Assembly (NCBI GenBank): GCA_037200445.1
Contig: JBBCGH010000001.1
Span: forward strand, 558,001 to 622,000
Length of the DNA stretch: 64,000 nucleotides
Direction of reading: 5' to 3'
Source of the DNA: Alphaproteobacteria bacterium
GTDB lineage: Bacteria; Pseudomonadota; Alphaproteobacteria; Rhizobiales; Xanthobacteraceae
The notes under the pieces are model-generated. The model made no database searches, was not told the origin of the DNA, and saw nothing but the letters and a program-made list of their open reading frames with translations. Shown piece by piece: positions 1-8,726 of the stretch. Position 1 is the stretch's first letter. Each line of letters begins with the position of its first letter. The position numbers and the translations under genes are program-made.

Positions 1-2732
1 ACGACCGGCGCCCCGTTCTCCGTATAGGACGCAGTTGGGGCGACCGTCGCCTGCGGTGCGTCGTTCACCGCCACGATATCGAGTGTTGTCGTCGCAGTCG
101 TGACGGCAATGCCGCCGGACACGGACCACGTCAGGGTCCGCGCCGAGCTCGCGTCGAAATCCGTCGGGTTGTCGCTCGTTGAGTTGAACGCGACCTGCCG
201 CAGCAGGTCCTGGTAGTTCGCGACCAAACTCGCGCCCGTAAAGACCAGCGCGTGGTCTTCGGGATGCCAAAGAAACGTTATGCCGTTGATCGTCCCGCTG
301 GTGAGCCCGCCGACCGTCAGCGTGTCACCGTCGCCGGCAATCGCGCCGCCGGTGATACGCACGACCAGGTCGTTGAGCTCGGTATCGTCGACGTCGGTGA
401 GGGTCGCGAGCGGGGACAGCGTAACGGCCGCGGCGTTCTCCAGATACGTGACGAGGGGATCGACCTGAATGACGGGCGCGTCGTTCACCGCCGTGACACC
501 GATCAGCGTGGCTGCCACATTGCTGGCGTTCGCGCCGTCGTTGACGACCACCTCAATGAGGCGGTCTTCGGTGGCGGGATTGTCGCTGGTGTTGCTGTAA
601 AGAACCCGCTGCAGCGCAGTTTCGTACTCGCCCAGCGTCGCCACGCCGGTCAATGTGAGCACGCCGGTCGCCGGATCGTAACTCGAAGCGGCGATGCTGC
701 CCGGCAACGGAAGAGCGGTCAGCAGATCGCCGGGGTGCTGATTCGCCAGCGTGATCCTTGCCGACACAAGCGTCGTGCTGTCGAGATCAGTGATTGTGGT
801 ATCGGTATCGGCGATCGGTATCGGCGTTCCGTTTTCCGTGAAATTCGTATGGAACGTGCCTCGAATCGAGCCGCCTGAGTGATTGGGATCGAGATCGATC
901 ACCGGCGCGCTGTTGTTCACCGCCTCCACCTGGACGACCGCCGTCGCGGTGTTGCTGTCGCTGGTGCCGTCATTGACGACGACCTCGACGATGCGCGTGA
1001 TGTTCGAAGGGTCGATGTTGCTGTTGCTGAATTTGATCTGCTGCAGCGCCGCCTCATAGCTGGCGGACGAGGCGGCGCCGGTGAGCGTGACGACGCTTGT
1101 GCCCGAGCCCGAAACCGCGATGCCGGCTGGCGGCGTTCCCTGAAAGGTCAGAATGTCGTCGGTCTGCGGGTTGGTCAGCGTGATCGTCGCCGACGCGAGG
1201 TTTGGGCTGTCGCTGTCGAAGATCGAAACGTCGGTATCGGCGAGGGCGACCGGCGGTCCGCCCTCGGTAAACCCGGTGAGATAGTTTGCGCCGGGTGTCG
1301 TCGAGTTGTTCGCGTCGAGATCAAGCACCGGTGCAATATTCGGCGGCGGAACCACGACATGCATGTACATCGTCGCGGCATTGCTGTTCAGGGCGCCGTC
1401 ATTGACGGTCACCTGAATGCCGCGGTCGGCGGTGGAAGGCGTGGAGAGCGTGTTGCTGTAGACGACCTGGTGAAGCGCGGTCTGGTAATCGGCGAGCGAT
1501 GCCGAGCCGCTGAGCGTGATGGCGCCGGCACTCGCATCGTAGCCCGATGCCGTGATGCCGCCCGGCAGCGCGCCGGCGACGGAGAGCGCGTCGCCGGGGT
1601 TCAGGGCCCATCCGAGTATCGTGATCGTTGCGGACTGGATCGTTGCGCTGTCGGCGTCGGTGATGGCCACGTCGGTGTCGGTGACCGATTGCGCCGGTCC
1701 GCCGGCCGTGTATGTCGCCGTGGCGTCCGCTCCGCCGGCACTGGAATTGTTGGCGTCGAGATCGAGCGCGGGAGGAACGGCGGGCAGGCGCGCCGACACA
1801 TGGATGAACGCCGTCCCCTCCTGACTCCATGCAGTGCCGTCGTAGACCGAGACCAGGACACGCTTCAGTTGGTTCGGACTATCGGTGGTGCTGAACTCCA
1901 CCTGGCGGATCGCCGTCTCGTAGTCCGCATGAGAGGCTTGACCCTCCAGTCTGAGGAGGCCTGTCGTCGGATTGTATCCCGTCTCTACGATGCCAGCCGG
2001 CAACGACCCGTTGACGGTGAGAAGATCGTTGGGATCCTTGCCGTTGACGAAGATCTCGGCTTTGAAAATGACAAAGTCATCATTGTCATCGATTGCGACG
2101 TCGATGTCGGCGACCGGCACCGGCGGTCCCCCTGAGGCGACCGTCGTTTCGTAGTCGCGGCCCAGGTGTGTCGAATTGTTGGAGTCGAGATCGATTGTCG
2201 GCTTTGCGTTGGCGATGAACTCGACCGGCAATGCGTCGCCGCCAAGCCAGTTGGCCGCATTGTTCAATGCGGCGAACAGTCCCTCGGGGGAGCCACTGGT
2301 CGGCCCGGCGTAGAGCGAACTGTCGAACGCGACCGCGACGGCATTGACGCCGAGCGTGAAGCCGGGCGGCAAGGCGGTGGTGTTGTCATTGGTCGCATTT
2401 CCGGCGACCGTGTTGTTGCCGTCCGCGAAATCGACGAGATGCAGGATGGTCGGGCTCGCTGCGTCGCCCTGATAGGCGATGATCTGGTCGCCGGCGTCGT
2501 CGAGGTTGAGTCCTGTGAGTGTGACGATCGTTCCCGCGGTGATCGCGGTTGGCGCGGCGTAAGTGACCGTGCCTTCGCCGGGGCGGAACCCGCCGGCCGC
2601 AAGCCATCCGTCGTCGGTGAAATTGACGGTGGTCCCTGCCTCGACGTCGTGCAGGAAGACGAACGAGAATGCGTCCGTGCTGGTGTTGTATTGGACGATC
2701 GCGATATCGCCGATTGAAAGGATGGTGGCCAT
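1..2732 (-). CDS. Large tandem-repeat, probably secreted/adhesin-like protein (N-terminal 910 residues, partial)
   Basis: An open frame runs from an ATG at 2732 to the left edge without a stop; the C-terminus is outside the window. The start MATILSIGDIAIVQYN follows AGAGG six bases upstream. Residues 1 to about 175 form an N-terminal domain with no Sec or Tat signal. After that come tandem units of about 144 residues, anchored by DLD(S/A/P)N near residues 181, 326, 470 and 614, with a diverged unit near 756. Each unit carries TE-G-P, ADTDVxIxDxDS, LTGxAS, YSNT and VxVNDG motifs. This resembles the cadherin-like/VCBS repeats of large RTX-type proteins. Absence of a signal peptide fits type I secretion through a C-terminal signal, which cannot be seen. 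No substrate or specific function can be assigned. Confidence 0.85.
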   Translation of the reverse strand, partial: MATILSIGDIAIVQYNTSTDAFSFVFLHDVEAGTTVNFTDDGWLAAGGFRPGEGTVTYAAPTAITAGTIVTLTGLNLDDAGDQIIAYQGDAASPTILHLVDFADGNNTVAGNATNDNTTALPPGFTLGVNAVAVAFDSSLYAGPTSGSPEGLFAALNNAANWLGGDALPVEFIANAKPTIDLDSNNSTHLGRDYETTVASGGPPVPVADIDVAIDDNDDFVIFKAEIFVNGKDPNDLLTVNGSLPAGIVETGYNPTTGLLRLEGQASHADYETAIRQVEFSTTDSPNQLKRVLVSVYDGTAWSQEGTAFIHVSARLPAVPPALDLDANNSSAGGADATATYTAGGPAQSVTDTDVAITDADSATIQSATITILGWALNPGDALSVAGALPGGITASGYDASAGAITLSGSASLADYQTALHQVVYSNTLSTPSTADRGIQVTVNDGALNSNAATMYMHVVVPPPNIAPVLDLDANNSTTPGANYLTGFTEGGPPVALADTDVSIFDSDSPNLASATITLTNPQTDDILTFQGTPPAGIAVSGSGTSVVTLTGAASSASYEAALQQIKFSNSNIDPSNITRIVEVVVNDGTSDSNTATAVVQVEAVNNSAPVIDLDPNHSGGSIRGTFHTNFTENGTPIPIADTDTTITDLDSTTLVSARITLANQHPGDLLTALPLPGSIAASSYDPATGVLTLTGVATLGEYETALQRVLYSNTSDNPATEDRLIEVVVNDGANASNVAATLIGVTAVNDAPVIQVDPLVTYLENAAAVTLSPLATLTDVDDTELNDLVVRITGGAIAGDGDTLTVGGLTSGTINGITFLWHPEDHALVFTGASLVANYQDLLRQVAFNSTSDNPTDFDASSARTLTWSVSGGIAVTTATTTLDIVAVNDAPQATVAPTASYTENGAPV

Positions 2733-2939
2733 TGGCAGCCTCTGCTTCTTGTTTGTCGCCGACGTTCGATTTTTGATCCAGCTCTTCACGCACGCGTGCG
2801 TGCGGCGAGACTGTTCACGGATCGCGGCCACGCAGATGCCCTGCGCCGATGGGCCGAGAAGCAATCGCTGCGTGCGAAATTGTTCGAGCCGCGATCAAGC
2901 GTTCGCAGCTAATTCAATGTCGCCGGCGAAAAGAATTGG

Positions 2940-2973
2940 ACGATGGTCCATCGACTCATACGATGGTCCAGCG
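2940..2973. promoter_or_regulatory. Two direct operator-like palindromes upstream of the large repeat protein
   Basis: The 429-base gap 2733-3161 has no convincing gene. It is AT-richer than its surroundings at 2940-3040. ACGATGGTCCA occurs at 2940-2950 and again at 2960-2970, so the copies are exactly 20 bases apart. The first copy sits in a perfect inverted repeat, CGATGG-T-CCATCG (2941-2953); the second is the same with one mismatch. Spacing of two helical turns on one DNA face suits a dimeric regulator of the gene starting at 2732. The regulator is unknown. Confidence 0.4.
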
Positions 2974-3161
2974 ATGTGTATGATTTTAAGTGATATCCAG
3001 TTAAAACAGGATAATAATGATTGGTCGGCGGGGGCGTTACGATTAAGCGCAATGGGAGGTGACTTCCAGGCTTCTGCACAATTGAAAGACAATTCGGCGG
3101 GAAGCTCCGGACTCGGCGGCTCCGATTCGAAGTCGCCGACGATAGATGCGCGCCGCCTAGA

Positions 3162-4124
3162 CTAGGCCGCGATCCATTCCAGCGAAGCGCCATGCGGGTC
3201 GGTCCACGCGACCGGCGTGCCGTTCAACGACAGCAGGAAGTGGCCAGCCGGCCCGCGTGCCGCCGCGCGTCTCGCGATATCCGGAAACACGCCGGGCATT
3301 TCATTCGAAATCCACGTGCCGCGTTGCATGGCGCGCGCCGCGAACGCGAGACGCGCGCCGGGATCCGCGATGTAGGCGAGGGCAGCCGTGTGGAAGATCA
3401 CGAGCGTTGCGCCCTTCGGTGCCTCGTCGCAGAGCCGCGCGAGGCTCTCGCCGAGAAGGTCGCCCTTTACGATGCGCGGCTTGAACGCGGCGGCGATCTC
3501 GATAGCACCGCGCAGGTTGGCGAGGCGCTCGGTCTGCTCCGGCCAGACCAGCGTTTCGAGCCATGCGACCTGACCGGCATCCGAAAGGTCGAGCGGATTG
3601 AGATCGAGCCCCGCGCGCCACACGATCTGCGGCAGCGATTCCGGGATCGGCGCCGCATCGTTGACGGCGCAGTGGAGCATCGGCGCGCCGTCAAGCTTCG
3701 CGCGGCCATAGTCGTAGCCATAGCGATCCGGCAGGAGGCAAAGCCCCGCCGACGCCCCGACTTCGATGAGCGCCAGCGGCGGCGGCAGCTGCGCGAGCAG
3801 CGGCAGCAGGGTGGCGCAGCGTGCGGGCTCGTTGGTCTGCGTCGAGCGGCTGCGCATCACTGCTGCGACGGCATCGCGGTTCGCCAGCAGCGTGCGGCGA
3901 AATTCGTTCCATTCCGCCGGCGCGCCGAACAGGTGACGCACGGCGGCAAACAGGAGATTGGGCTGCTGTTTTTCTCTCGGCAGCGTTTCGAGGAAGCCGA
4001 TGACATCCCGGTCCGCCGCAACACCGCGCGCGAGCGCTTCGTAAAGCGGCGAGCGTCCGCGCGTCTCCGTGTCGGCGAAGCGCGCGTAGCGGGCGGCGAC
4101 ATCCAGGTCGTTCGGGACACCCAT
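3162..4124 (-). CDS. DUF2332 family protein
   Basis: This 320-residue cytosolic protein is recognised as DUF2332 from the N-terminal RYARFADTETRGRSPLYEAL, a mid-protein ALIEVGASAGLCL stretch near residue 140 and a C-terminal WISNEMPGVFPDI region. The EVGASAGL stretch looks like a nucleotide or SAM-binding glycine loop, but no activity is established for the family. The ATG at 4124 lies directly after a remnant of an rlmH 3' end in another frame. No obvious operon partner is present; the next gene on this strand is rlmH, 1.5 kb upstream. Length is normal for the family. Confidence 0.8.
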   Translation of the reverse strand: MGVPNDLDVAARYARFADTETRGRSPLYEALARGVAADRDVIGFLETLPREKQQPNLLFAAVRHLFGAPAEWNEFRRTLLANRDAVAAVMRSRSTQTNEPARCATLLPLLAQLPPPLALIEVGASAGLCLLPDRYGYDYGRAKLDGAPMLHCAVNDAAPIPESLPQIVWRAGLDLNPLDLSDAGQVAWLETLVWPEQTERLANLRGAIEIAAAFKPRIVKGDLLGESLARLCDEAPKGATLVIFHTAALAYIADPGARLAFAARAMQRGTWISNEMPGVFPDIARRAAARGPAGHFLLSLNGTPVAWTDPHGASLEWIAA

Positions 4125-4193
4125 CGCGATACGGGTGCCCCCTCATCATGGCGATTGCGCGATCAAGCTGCCGGAGCAACAGCCGGTTGAAGT
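4125..4193 (-). pseudogene. Remnant of a second rlmH 3' end
   Basis: Read on the minus strand, this stretch encodes LLLRQLDRAIAMMRGHPYRDG. The true RlmH C-terminus at 5.7 kb reads MLLEQIYRAITMMSGHPYHRE. The DNA is also alignable, with GATACGGGTGCCC and CTCATCAT shared. Homology ends against the DUF2332 start codon on one side and fades upstream on the other. It is too short to be a gene and looks like a recombination scar or duplicated end. The rest of 4194-4441 shows nothing recognisable. Confidence 0.6.
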
Positions 4194-4441
4194 CAGCGTC
4201 GCGTTGCCCCGGCCTTTACGACCAGACCTTCTAGTTGTGGGGAACGGGGTCTCGGCCTGCACCGGCCTTATCAGCCGCGACATGCTGCTGGACGACGGGC
4301 TGCGCCATTTCACGGCCCGTCTCGGGAGCGAGGCGACGCTGATTGCTTCGCGCAGCATCCGGTTCGGTTGCGCCGCCCACCTGAAGACGATTGACAGCGC
4401 CCCAGCGTTCGACGGCAATGGCCGGCCGGCCTGAGGTGCAC

Positions 4442-5608
4442 ATGAACATCCAGACGCGTCCTGATCCGATTGCCCGCGCCCGCGAACTGGGGCCGGAGAT
4501 TGCTGCCGCGGCCGATGAGATCGAGCGCACGCGGCGCATCCCCGACGCGTTGCTGGGACGCCTGCATGACTCGCGGCTGTTCCGCATGCTGCTGCCGCGC
4601 TCGGCGGGTGGCGACGAGACGGAGCCGGCGGTCTACGTGGCGGCGATCGAGGAACTCGCCCGGCACGATGGCTCGATCGGGTGGAATGCATTCGTCGCGA
4701 ACAGTTCCTCGCTCCTCGCCGCCTATCTGGAGCCCGTGGCCTATCATGCGATCTTTGCTGATCCGCGCAGCACCATTGCCTGGGGACCTCGGAACGGGTC
4801 GCGTGCGATAGCGGTCGCGGGCGGCTATCGCGTCACCGGCAGGTGGGATTTCGCCAGCGGCTGCCGGCAGGCCCGTTGGATGGGCGCACACTGCCATGTG
4901 GTCGAAGCGGATGGCACGCTTCGGCTCAACCGCTTTGGCCATCCCACCGAACGCACCCTCCTGTTTCCGGCGAGCGAGGCAACTCTCCTCGACACCTGGA
5001 AAACGATCGGGTTGCGCGGCACCGCGTCGGACTCCTATTGCGTCAACGACCTGTTCGTGTCCGAGCCGTTCAGCTCCACCCGCGAGGATCCGACACTGCG
5101 CCGCGAGCGCGGTGCCCTCTATGCCTTTACCACGCAGTCCCTCTACGCGACGGGCGTCGCCGCCGTGGCGCTTGGGATCGCGCGCGCGATGTTGTCCGAG
5201 TTCGTCATGCTGGCGTCCCGCAAGTCGCCGCGCGGACTTCCCCGGCTCGCCGAGAATGCCGTCGTGCAGGCCGATGTGGCGCGCGCGGAAGCGCGGCTCG
5301 GCTCGGCTCGCGCCTACCTGATCGAGACGCTGAGCACGCTTTACGCGCATGCCGACGACACGGCGCCGATCGAGGTCAGCGATCGGGCGCGCGTGCGGCT
5401 CGCCTGCACCAACGCGATTCAAGGCGCGATCGAGGTCGCGGACTTCGCCTACAAGGGCGCGGGCGTTGACGCGATCTTCCCGGGCAGCCCGTTCGAACGC
5501 CGCTTCCGCGACATCCACACGCTCTCGCAGCAGATCCAATCACGCGCCGCCCATTTCGAGTCGGTGGGCCAAGTCCTGCTTGGCGAGCCGCCCGAGGTGT
5601 TTCCTTAG
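4442..5608 (+). CDS. Acyl-CoA dehydrogenase-type flavoprotein, probably flavin-dependent monooxygenase
   Basis: This 388-residue protein has the acyl-CoA dehydrogenase fold order: an N-terminal helical part (residues 1-110, ARELGPEIAAAADEIERTRR), a middle beta part with GGYRVTGRWDFASGC, and the type-2 C-terminal helical domain ending with EVADFAYKGAGVDAIF and the FRDIHTLSQQIQ segment. That C-terminal motif is typical of HsaA/DszC/pigment-hydroxylase-like enzymes, which use reduced flavin to hydroxylate aromatic or sulfur substrates rather than dehydrogenate acyl-CoA. The start ATG at 4442 follows GAGGTG. No partner flavin reductase is visible nearby, so the substrate is unknown. Confidence 0.75.
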   Translation: MNIQTRPDPIARARELGPEIAAAADEIERTRRIPDALLGRLHDSRLFRMLLPRSAGGDETEPAVYVAAIEELARHDGSIGWNAFVANSSSLLAAYLEPVAYHAIFADPRSTIAWGPRNGSRAIAVAGGYRVTGRWDFASGCRQARWMGAHCHVVEADGTLRLNRFGHPTERTLLFPASEATLLDTWKTIGLRGTASDSYCVNDLFVSEPFSSTREDPTLRRERGALYAFTTQSLYATGVAAVALGIARAMLSEFVMLASRKSPRGLPRLAENAVVQADVARAEARLGSARAYLIETLSTLYAHADDTAPIEVSDRARVRLACTNAIQGAIEVADFAYKGAGVDAIFPGSPFERRFRDIHTLSQQIQSRAAHFESVGQVLLGEPPEVFP

Positions 5609-5680
5609 CCAAGCGACGAGCAGAGCGGTCTTGGCGCTTCAGTTCCGCAAGCCAAACGTGCGTGCTCACAAGGAGACGCC

Positions 5681-6160
5681 TCATTCCCTGTGATACGGGT
5701 GCCCGCTCATCATCGTGATCGCGCGATAGATCTGTTCGAGCAGCATCACGCGCACCAGCTGGTGCGGCCAGGTGAGCGCGCCGAAGGCAAGATGCAGCGT
5801 CGCGTTTTCCGAGAGCGTCGGGGCAAGCCCATCCGGGCCGCCGATCACGAAGGCGGCGTCGCGCCCGCCGTCGTTCCAGCCGCGCAGGCGCTTCACGAAA
5901 CCATTCGAGTCGAGCGCCTCGCCGCGCGGATCGAGCAGCACCACCGCGGCGCGCTCCGGAATGATGTTGGCAAGCGCGATCGATTCTTCCAGCATGCGGC
6001 GCTGCGCGTCGCGCGCGCGGCTCTCGGCGATTTCGATGATGTCGAGGGAGCGGAGGCCGATGCCGCGGCCGGATTTCACCGCGCGCTCGCGGTAGCGCTC
6101 CGCGAGCTCCGATTCGGGCCCGCGCTTGAGCCGCCCCACAGCCGCGACGACGATGCGCAT
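5681..6160 (-). CDS. rlmH: 23S rRNA (pseudouridine1915-N3)-methyltransferase RlmH
   Basis: This 159-residue SPOUT methyltransferase methylates pseudouridine 1915 of 23S rRNA (helix 69) in assembled 70S ribosomes using SAM. Visible signatures are VVLLDPRGEALDS, the knot loop FVIGGPDGL and the diagnostic C-terminus RAITMMSGHPYH. Length matches the family. It lies 32 bases downstream of rsfS on the same strand, the usual alphaproteobacterial order. Confidence 0.95.
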   Translation of the reverse strand: MRIVVAAVGRLKRGPESELAERYRERAVKSGRGIGLRSLDIIEIAESRARDAQRRMLEESIALANIIPERAAVVLLDPRGEALDSNGFVKRLRGWNDGGRDAAFVIGGPDGLAPTLSENATLHLAFGALTWPHQLVRVMLLEQIYRAITMMSGHPYHRE

Positions 6161-6192
6161 CGCGGCAGTCTATTCGCCTCGGCCGTGTGGCG

Positions 6193-6639
6193 TCAGCTAG
6201 CGCGACGGCCGCGCGAGCTGCCTGGTTCCCACATCTTTTCGAGGTTGTAGAACTCGCGAACCTCGGGCCGGAAGACGTGGACGATCACGTCGCCTGCGTC
6301 GATCAGCACCCAGTCGCAGTGCGGCATGCCCTCGACCCTCAGCTTTGGCACGCCGGCCTTGCCGAGGTTCTCGAGCACGCGGTCCGCGACCGCGCCGACG
6401 TGACGGTTCGACCTCCCGGAGGTCACAACCATGGTGTCGGCGATGGTGGTTTTGCCGCGCAGATCGATTTGTGTGGTGTCCTCGGCCTTCATGTCGTCGA
6501 GGCAGGCGAGGACGAGGCGAAGGGTTTCCTCAGGGCTCGGACGCGCCTTGGAAACCGGTTCGGGCTTGAAACGGGCCGCCCGAGAGAGCGCAGTGGTGGT
6601 CAGGGTTTCTGATCCTTTCGGCTCATCAACCCCGGGCAC
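6193..6639 (-). CDS. rsfS: Ribosomal silencing factor RsfS
   Basis: RsfS binds protein uL14 and blocks joining of the ribosomal subunits under starvation. The conserved DUF143 core is intact: LDDMKAEDTTQIDLRGKT, IADTMVVTSGRSNRH, GMPHCDWVLIDAGDVIVHVF and REFYNLEKMW. The frame opens at a GTG at 6639, but that codon lies in a strong hairpin (CCCCGGGCA/TGCCCGGGG, about 6630-6650). An AAAGGA sits nine bases before an in-frame CTG at 6603, so true translation may begin there, trimming 12 residues. It precedes rlmH. Confidence 0.92.
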   Translation of the reverse strand: MPGVDEPKGSETLTTTALSRAARFKPEPVSKARPSPEETLRLVLACLDDMKAEDTTQIDLRGKTTIADTMVVTSGRSNRHVGAVADRVLENLGKAGVPKLRVEGMPHCDWVLIDAGDVIVHVFRPEVREFYNLEKMWEPGSSRGRRAS

Positions 6640-6736
6640 CCTGCCCGGGGCCTGGAATCAAGCATATGCGGTGCCGGCTAATGGATTCAACTGGCAGCAT
6701 GTTCCGCAGCGCCAATTTCATCGCTTTGCGCGACCT

Positions 6737-7447
6737 TTATGTGACACCTTTGTTTGGGTCGTGCCGGGGGCCGAACCGGCCGTCCAGACGGATGATCAAA
6801 CGCGGGCGCTCAAGATCATCGTTGTTGAAGACCGCATCGGCGCGGGCTTCTGGCGTGCACAGGCGCTCGTAAAGATCGAAGGCCGGGCGGTATCGGGCTG
6901 CGTAGAGTTCTCGTGCGGCATCGAGGCCGCCGAGTTGCTCGGCGTCCCGCGCGATGCCGCGCGCGGTGGCGATCTCGTCTGCTGTCGCAACATAGATCGT
7001 CACGTCGAAGCCGCCGCCGAGTTCCGGCCGCTGCAGGAACGTGCCGTCGACGATAAGGATTGCGTCAGCCGGCGCGAGGCTGGCGTCCTGATCGATCGGC
7101 CGGTCACTCTCCAGATCGAACGACGCCGTTCGATAGCGGCAGTCGCCGCCGGGACTAAGCGGCGCAAGGAGCAATTCCACGACGGCGGCAAGATCGCGCG
7201 AGTCGTAATAATAGCCTTCGGGCGAGGTGCGGCCGCGCGCATAGCGCTCCGCCTTCGGCTTGTGAAAGCCATCGATGGATGTGCGAATGACGGGGCGGCC
7301 GCGCGCGGAGAGGCACGTCCCCAGTTCGTCTGCCAATATGGTCTTTCCCGATCCAAGCCGCCCATCGATCGCGACTCTCACGGGCCGTCCGAGCGAAACG
7401 CGTGCGATGCTGCTGGCAAGCTCGTCGATGACGCGCGCGCGTGTCAC
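6737..7447 (-). CDS. Uridine kinase-like P-loop kinase
   Basis: This 236-residue protein has a Walker A motif IDGRLGSGKTILADEL (about residues 22-37), the SIDGFHKPKAERYARGRTSPEGYYYD segment typical of uridine kinase/phosphoribulokinase-fold enzymes, and ILIVDGTFL as Walker B-like strand. The start is GTG at 7447, inferred because it overlaps the nadD stop as GTGA. A much longer frame upstream is only the antisense-frame continuation over nadD. It probably phosphorylates a nucleoside or similar small alcohol; the substrate is not shown. Its presence between nadD and rsfS is not the usual arrangement, where the two are adjacent. Confidence 0.8.
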   Translation of the reverse strand: MTRARVIDELASSIARVSLGRPVRVAIDGRLGSGKTILADELGTCLSARGRPVIRTSIDGFHKPKAERYARGRTSPEGYYYDSRDLAAVVELLLAPLSPGGDCRYRTASFDLESDRPIDQDASLAPADAILIVDGTFLQRPELGGGFDVTIYVATADEIATARGIARDAEQLGGLDAARELYAARYRPAFDLYERLCTPEARADAVFNNDDLERPRLIIRLDGRFGPRHDPNKGVT

Positions 7448-8061
7448 TTGCGGCCTCGCATCGCCCGCAGCGCCGTGGACGAGAGTGGCGACTTCAGGCC
7501 GTGCAGGAATACCCACGCGGGGGGCTTGCGGCGCGCCAATGTCCGCGCCGCCGTCTCCGGAATGCGGAAGCGCGACAGCGCCTGCGCGGCGGTCCCGCCC
7601 ATGGCGTAGAGGCTGGGGCCGACGCGGTCGACCACCGCGATCGGCACGAGGTCTGCGATGGCGCGCCACTTCTGCCAGCGATGAAAGCTGCGCAGGTTGT
7701 CGGCGCCCATGATCCAGACAAAGTGCACGCCGGGGCAACGCGCGGTGAGCGTGCGGACGGTGTCGTAGGTGTAGCGCGTGCGCATTTCGGCTTCGACGCC
7801 GGTCACGATGATGCGCGGATTGTCCGCAAGCTTTTCCGCCGCCGCGATGCGCTCTGCAAGGGAGCTGAGACCGCGGGTGTCCTTCAGCGGATTGCCGGGC
7901 GTGACCAGCCACCAGACGCGGTCGAGCCCGAGCCGCGCCATCGCGAGCAGGCAGGCAGCGCGATGCGCCGCATGCGGCGGATCGAACGTGCCGCCGAAGA
8001 GCCCGATTTTCAGCCCCGGCGCATGGGGCGGCAGGACGATGCCGCGCGACGTCTTGCTCAT
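7444..8061 (-). CDS. nadD: Nicotinate-nucleotide adenylyltransferase NadD
   Basis: This 205-residue enzyme transfers AMP from ATP to nicotinate mononucleotide in NAD synthesis. The nucleotidyltransferase signature GLFGGTFDPPHAAH is at residues 19-32, and the second signature SSTALRAM is at the C-terminus (ISSTxIR in most homologs). WLVTPGNPLKD and MGADNLRSFHRWQKW are also typical. The ATG at 8061 overlaps the stop of the upstream nucleotidyltransferase gene by one base (TGATG), and its own stop overlaps the kinase start (GTGA), so translation is probably coupled across the chain. Confidence 0.95.
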   Translation of the reverse strand: MSKTSRGIVLPPHAPGLKIGLFGGTFDPPHAAHRAACLLAMARLGLDRVWWLVTPGNPLKDTRGLSSLAERIAAAEKLADNPRIIVTGVEAEMRTRYTYDTVRTLTARCPGVHFVWIMGADNLRSFHRWQKWRAIADLVPIAVVDRVGPSLYAMGGTAAQALSRFRIPETAARTLARRKPPAWVFLHGLKSPLSSTALRAMRGRK

Positions 8062-8726
8062 CAGTCCACCGCAAGCAGGATTTCCATCGCACGTTCACTC
8101 GCACTTTCTGCCACAGCAGCAAAGGCTGGCCTGATGGCGAGTTCAGAGTTCGCCTGGCGAACGAATTCGGGATTCAGTTTTTCCAGGGCAGAAATCGTTT
8201 GGTCCACCGCACTCTTGAGCTTACGCAGCTCTGCCACAACCGCATCGGTGTGCTGCTCTCCGGCCGCCGCGATGTCGAAGATATCGCGCGGCGTTATCAT
8301 CGATCCGCGATGATGGATTTTCTTGGCGATGATCTCCGCAACCGTTTCCAGCTCAAGGGGCTCGCCGTGGATCGTTTCGGCAGTCGATACCGGAGATGTC
8401 AGGGCAACCCCAGCGATGAAATCGATTTCTCCAAGATCGGCAAACGTAAGCTTCACGAAATTTGCGCCGTCGCCGCTCTGAGCGCTCGGCTGAATCTCGA
8501 ATGCGAAGTCACGTCGTGTCGGATCGAGAAATGCAAGCTGCTGCGGATCGGTCACGAAAATGTCGATGTCGCGACTTTCGCGATGATCGATACGAAGCAT
8601 CAACGCTGTGCCGCCGCCTAACGTCCAGTGCTCGATGATCGGCGTTGCGGCATTCACCTGCTGAATCATCGAGCGGGCGATCCGGAGCAATCGCGACCAG
8701 TCTGATCTCGTGCTAGGGCTGCTCAC
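8061..8726 (-). CDS. AbiEii/AbiGii-type nucleotidyltransferase (toxin-like)
   Basis: This 221-residue protein has the polymerase-beta-like signature GGGTALMLRIDHRESRDIDIF (GG followed by DxD, residues about 38-58), a second acidic strand GEIDFIAGV, and the conserved lysine/arginine helix EIIAKKIHHRGSMITPRDIFD. These are the motifs of AbiEii toxins of type IV toxin-antitoxin systems, which transfer nucleotides to tRNA or related targets. The start is GTG at 8726, overlapping the upstream 87-residue ORF as GTGA; the stop overlaps nadD as TGATG. Base composition is visibly less GC-rich than in nadD and proA, suggesting acquisition. The upstream partner is not a recognisable AbiEi. Confidence 0.75.
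   Translation of the reverse strand: MSSPSTRSDWSRLLRIARSMIQQVNAATPIIEHWTLGGGTALMLRIDHRESRDIDIFVTDPQQLAFLDPTRRDFAFEIQPSAQSGDGANFVKLTFADLGEIDFIAGVALTSPVSTAETIHGEPLELETVAEIIAKKIHHRGSMITPRDIFDIAAAGEQHTDAVVAELRKLKSAVDQTISALEKLNPEFVRQANSELAIRPAFAAVAESASERAMEILLAVD

Noticed and set aside
252-2135. Two long plus-strand open frames (208 and 418 codons)
   Set aside because: They are Arg/Gly/Val-rich antisense readings of the large repeat protein; the minus frame shows periodic domain motifs and a Shine-Dalgarno sequence.
300-2300. Regular DNA periodicity of about 433 bases considered as a CRISPR or satellite array
   Set aside because: The period is a multiple of three and corresponds to protein repeats of about 144 residues with diverged DNA; there are no short identical repeats with unique spacers.
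4391-4441. Earlier start for the acyl-CoA dehydrogenase-like protein
   Set aside because: The 17 added residues lack family resemblance, and GAGGTG is placed correctly for the ATG at 4442.
6737-8122. A 461-codon minus frame reading as a fusion upstream of the kinase
   Set aside because: Its first 220 codons run out of frame over nadD and lack any family resemblance. The kinase starts at the GTG at 7447 that overlaps the nadD stop.
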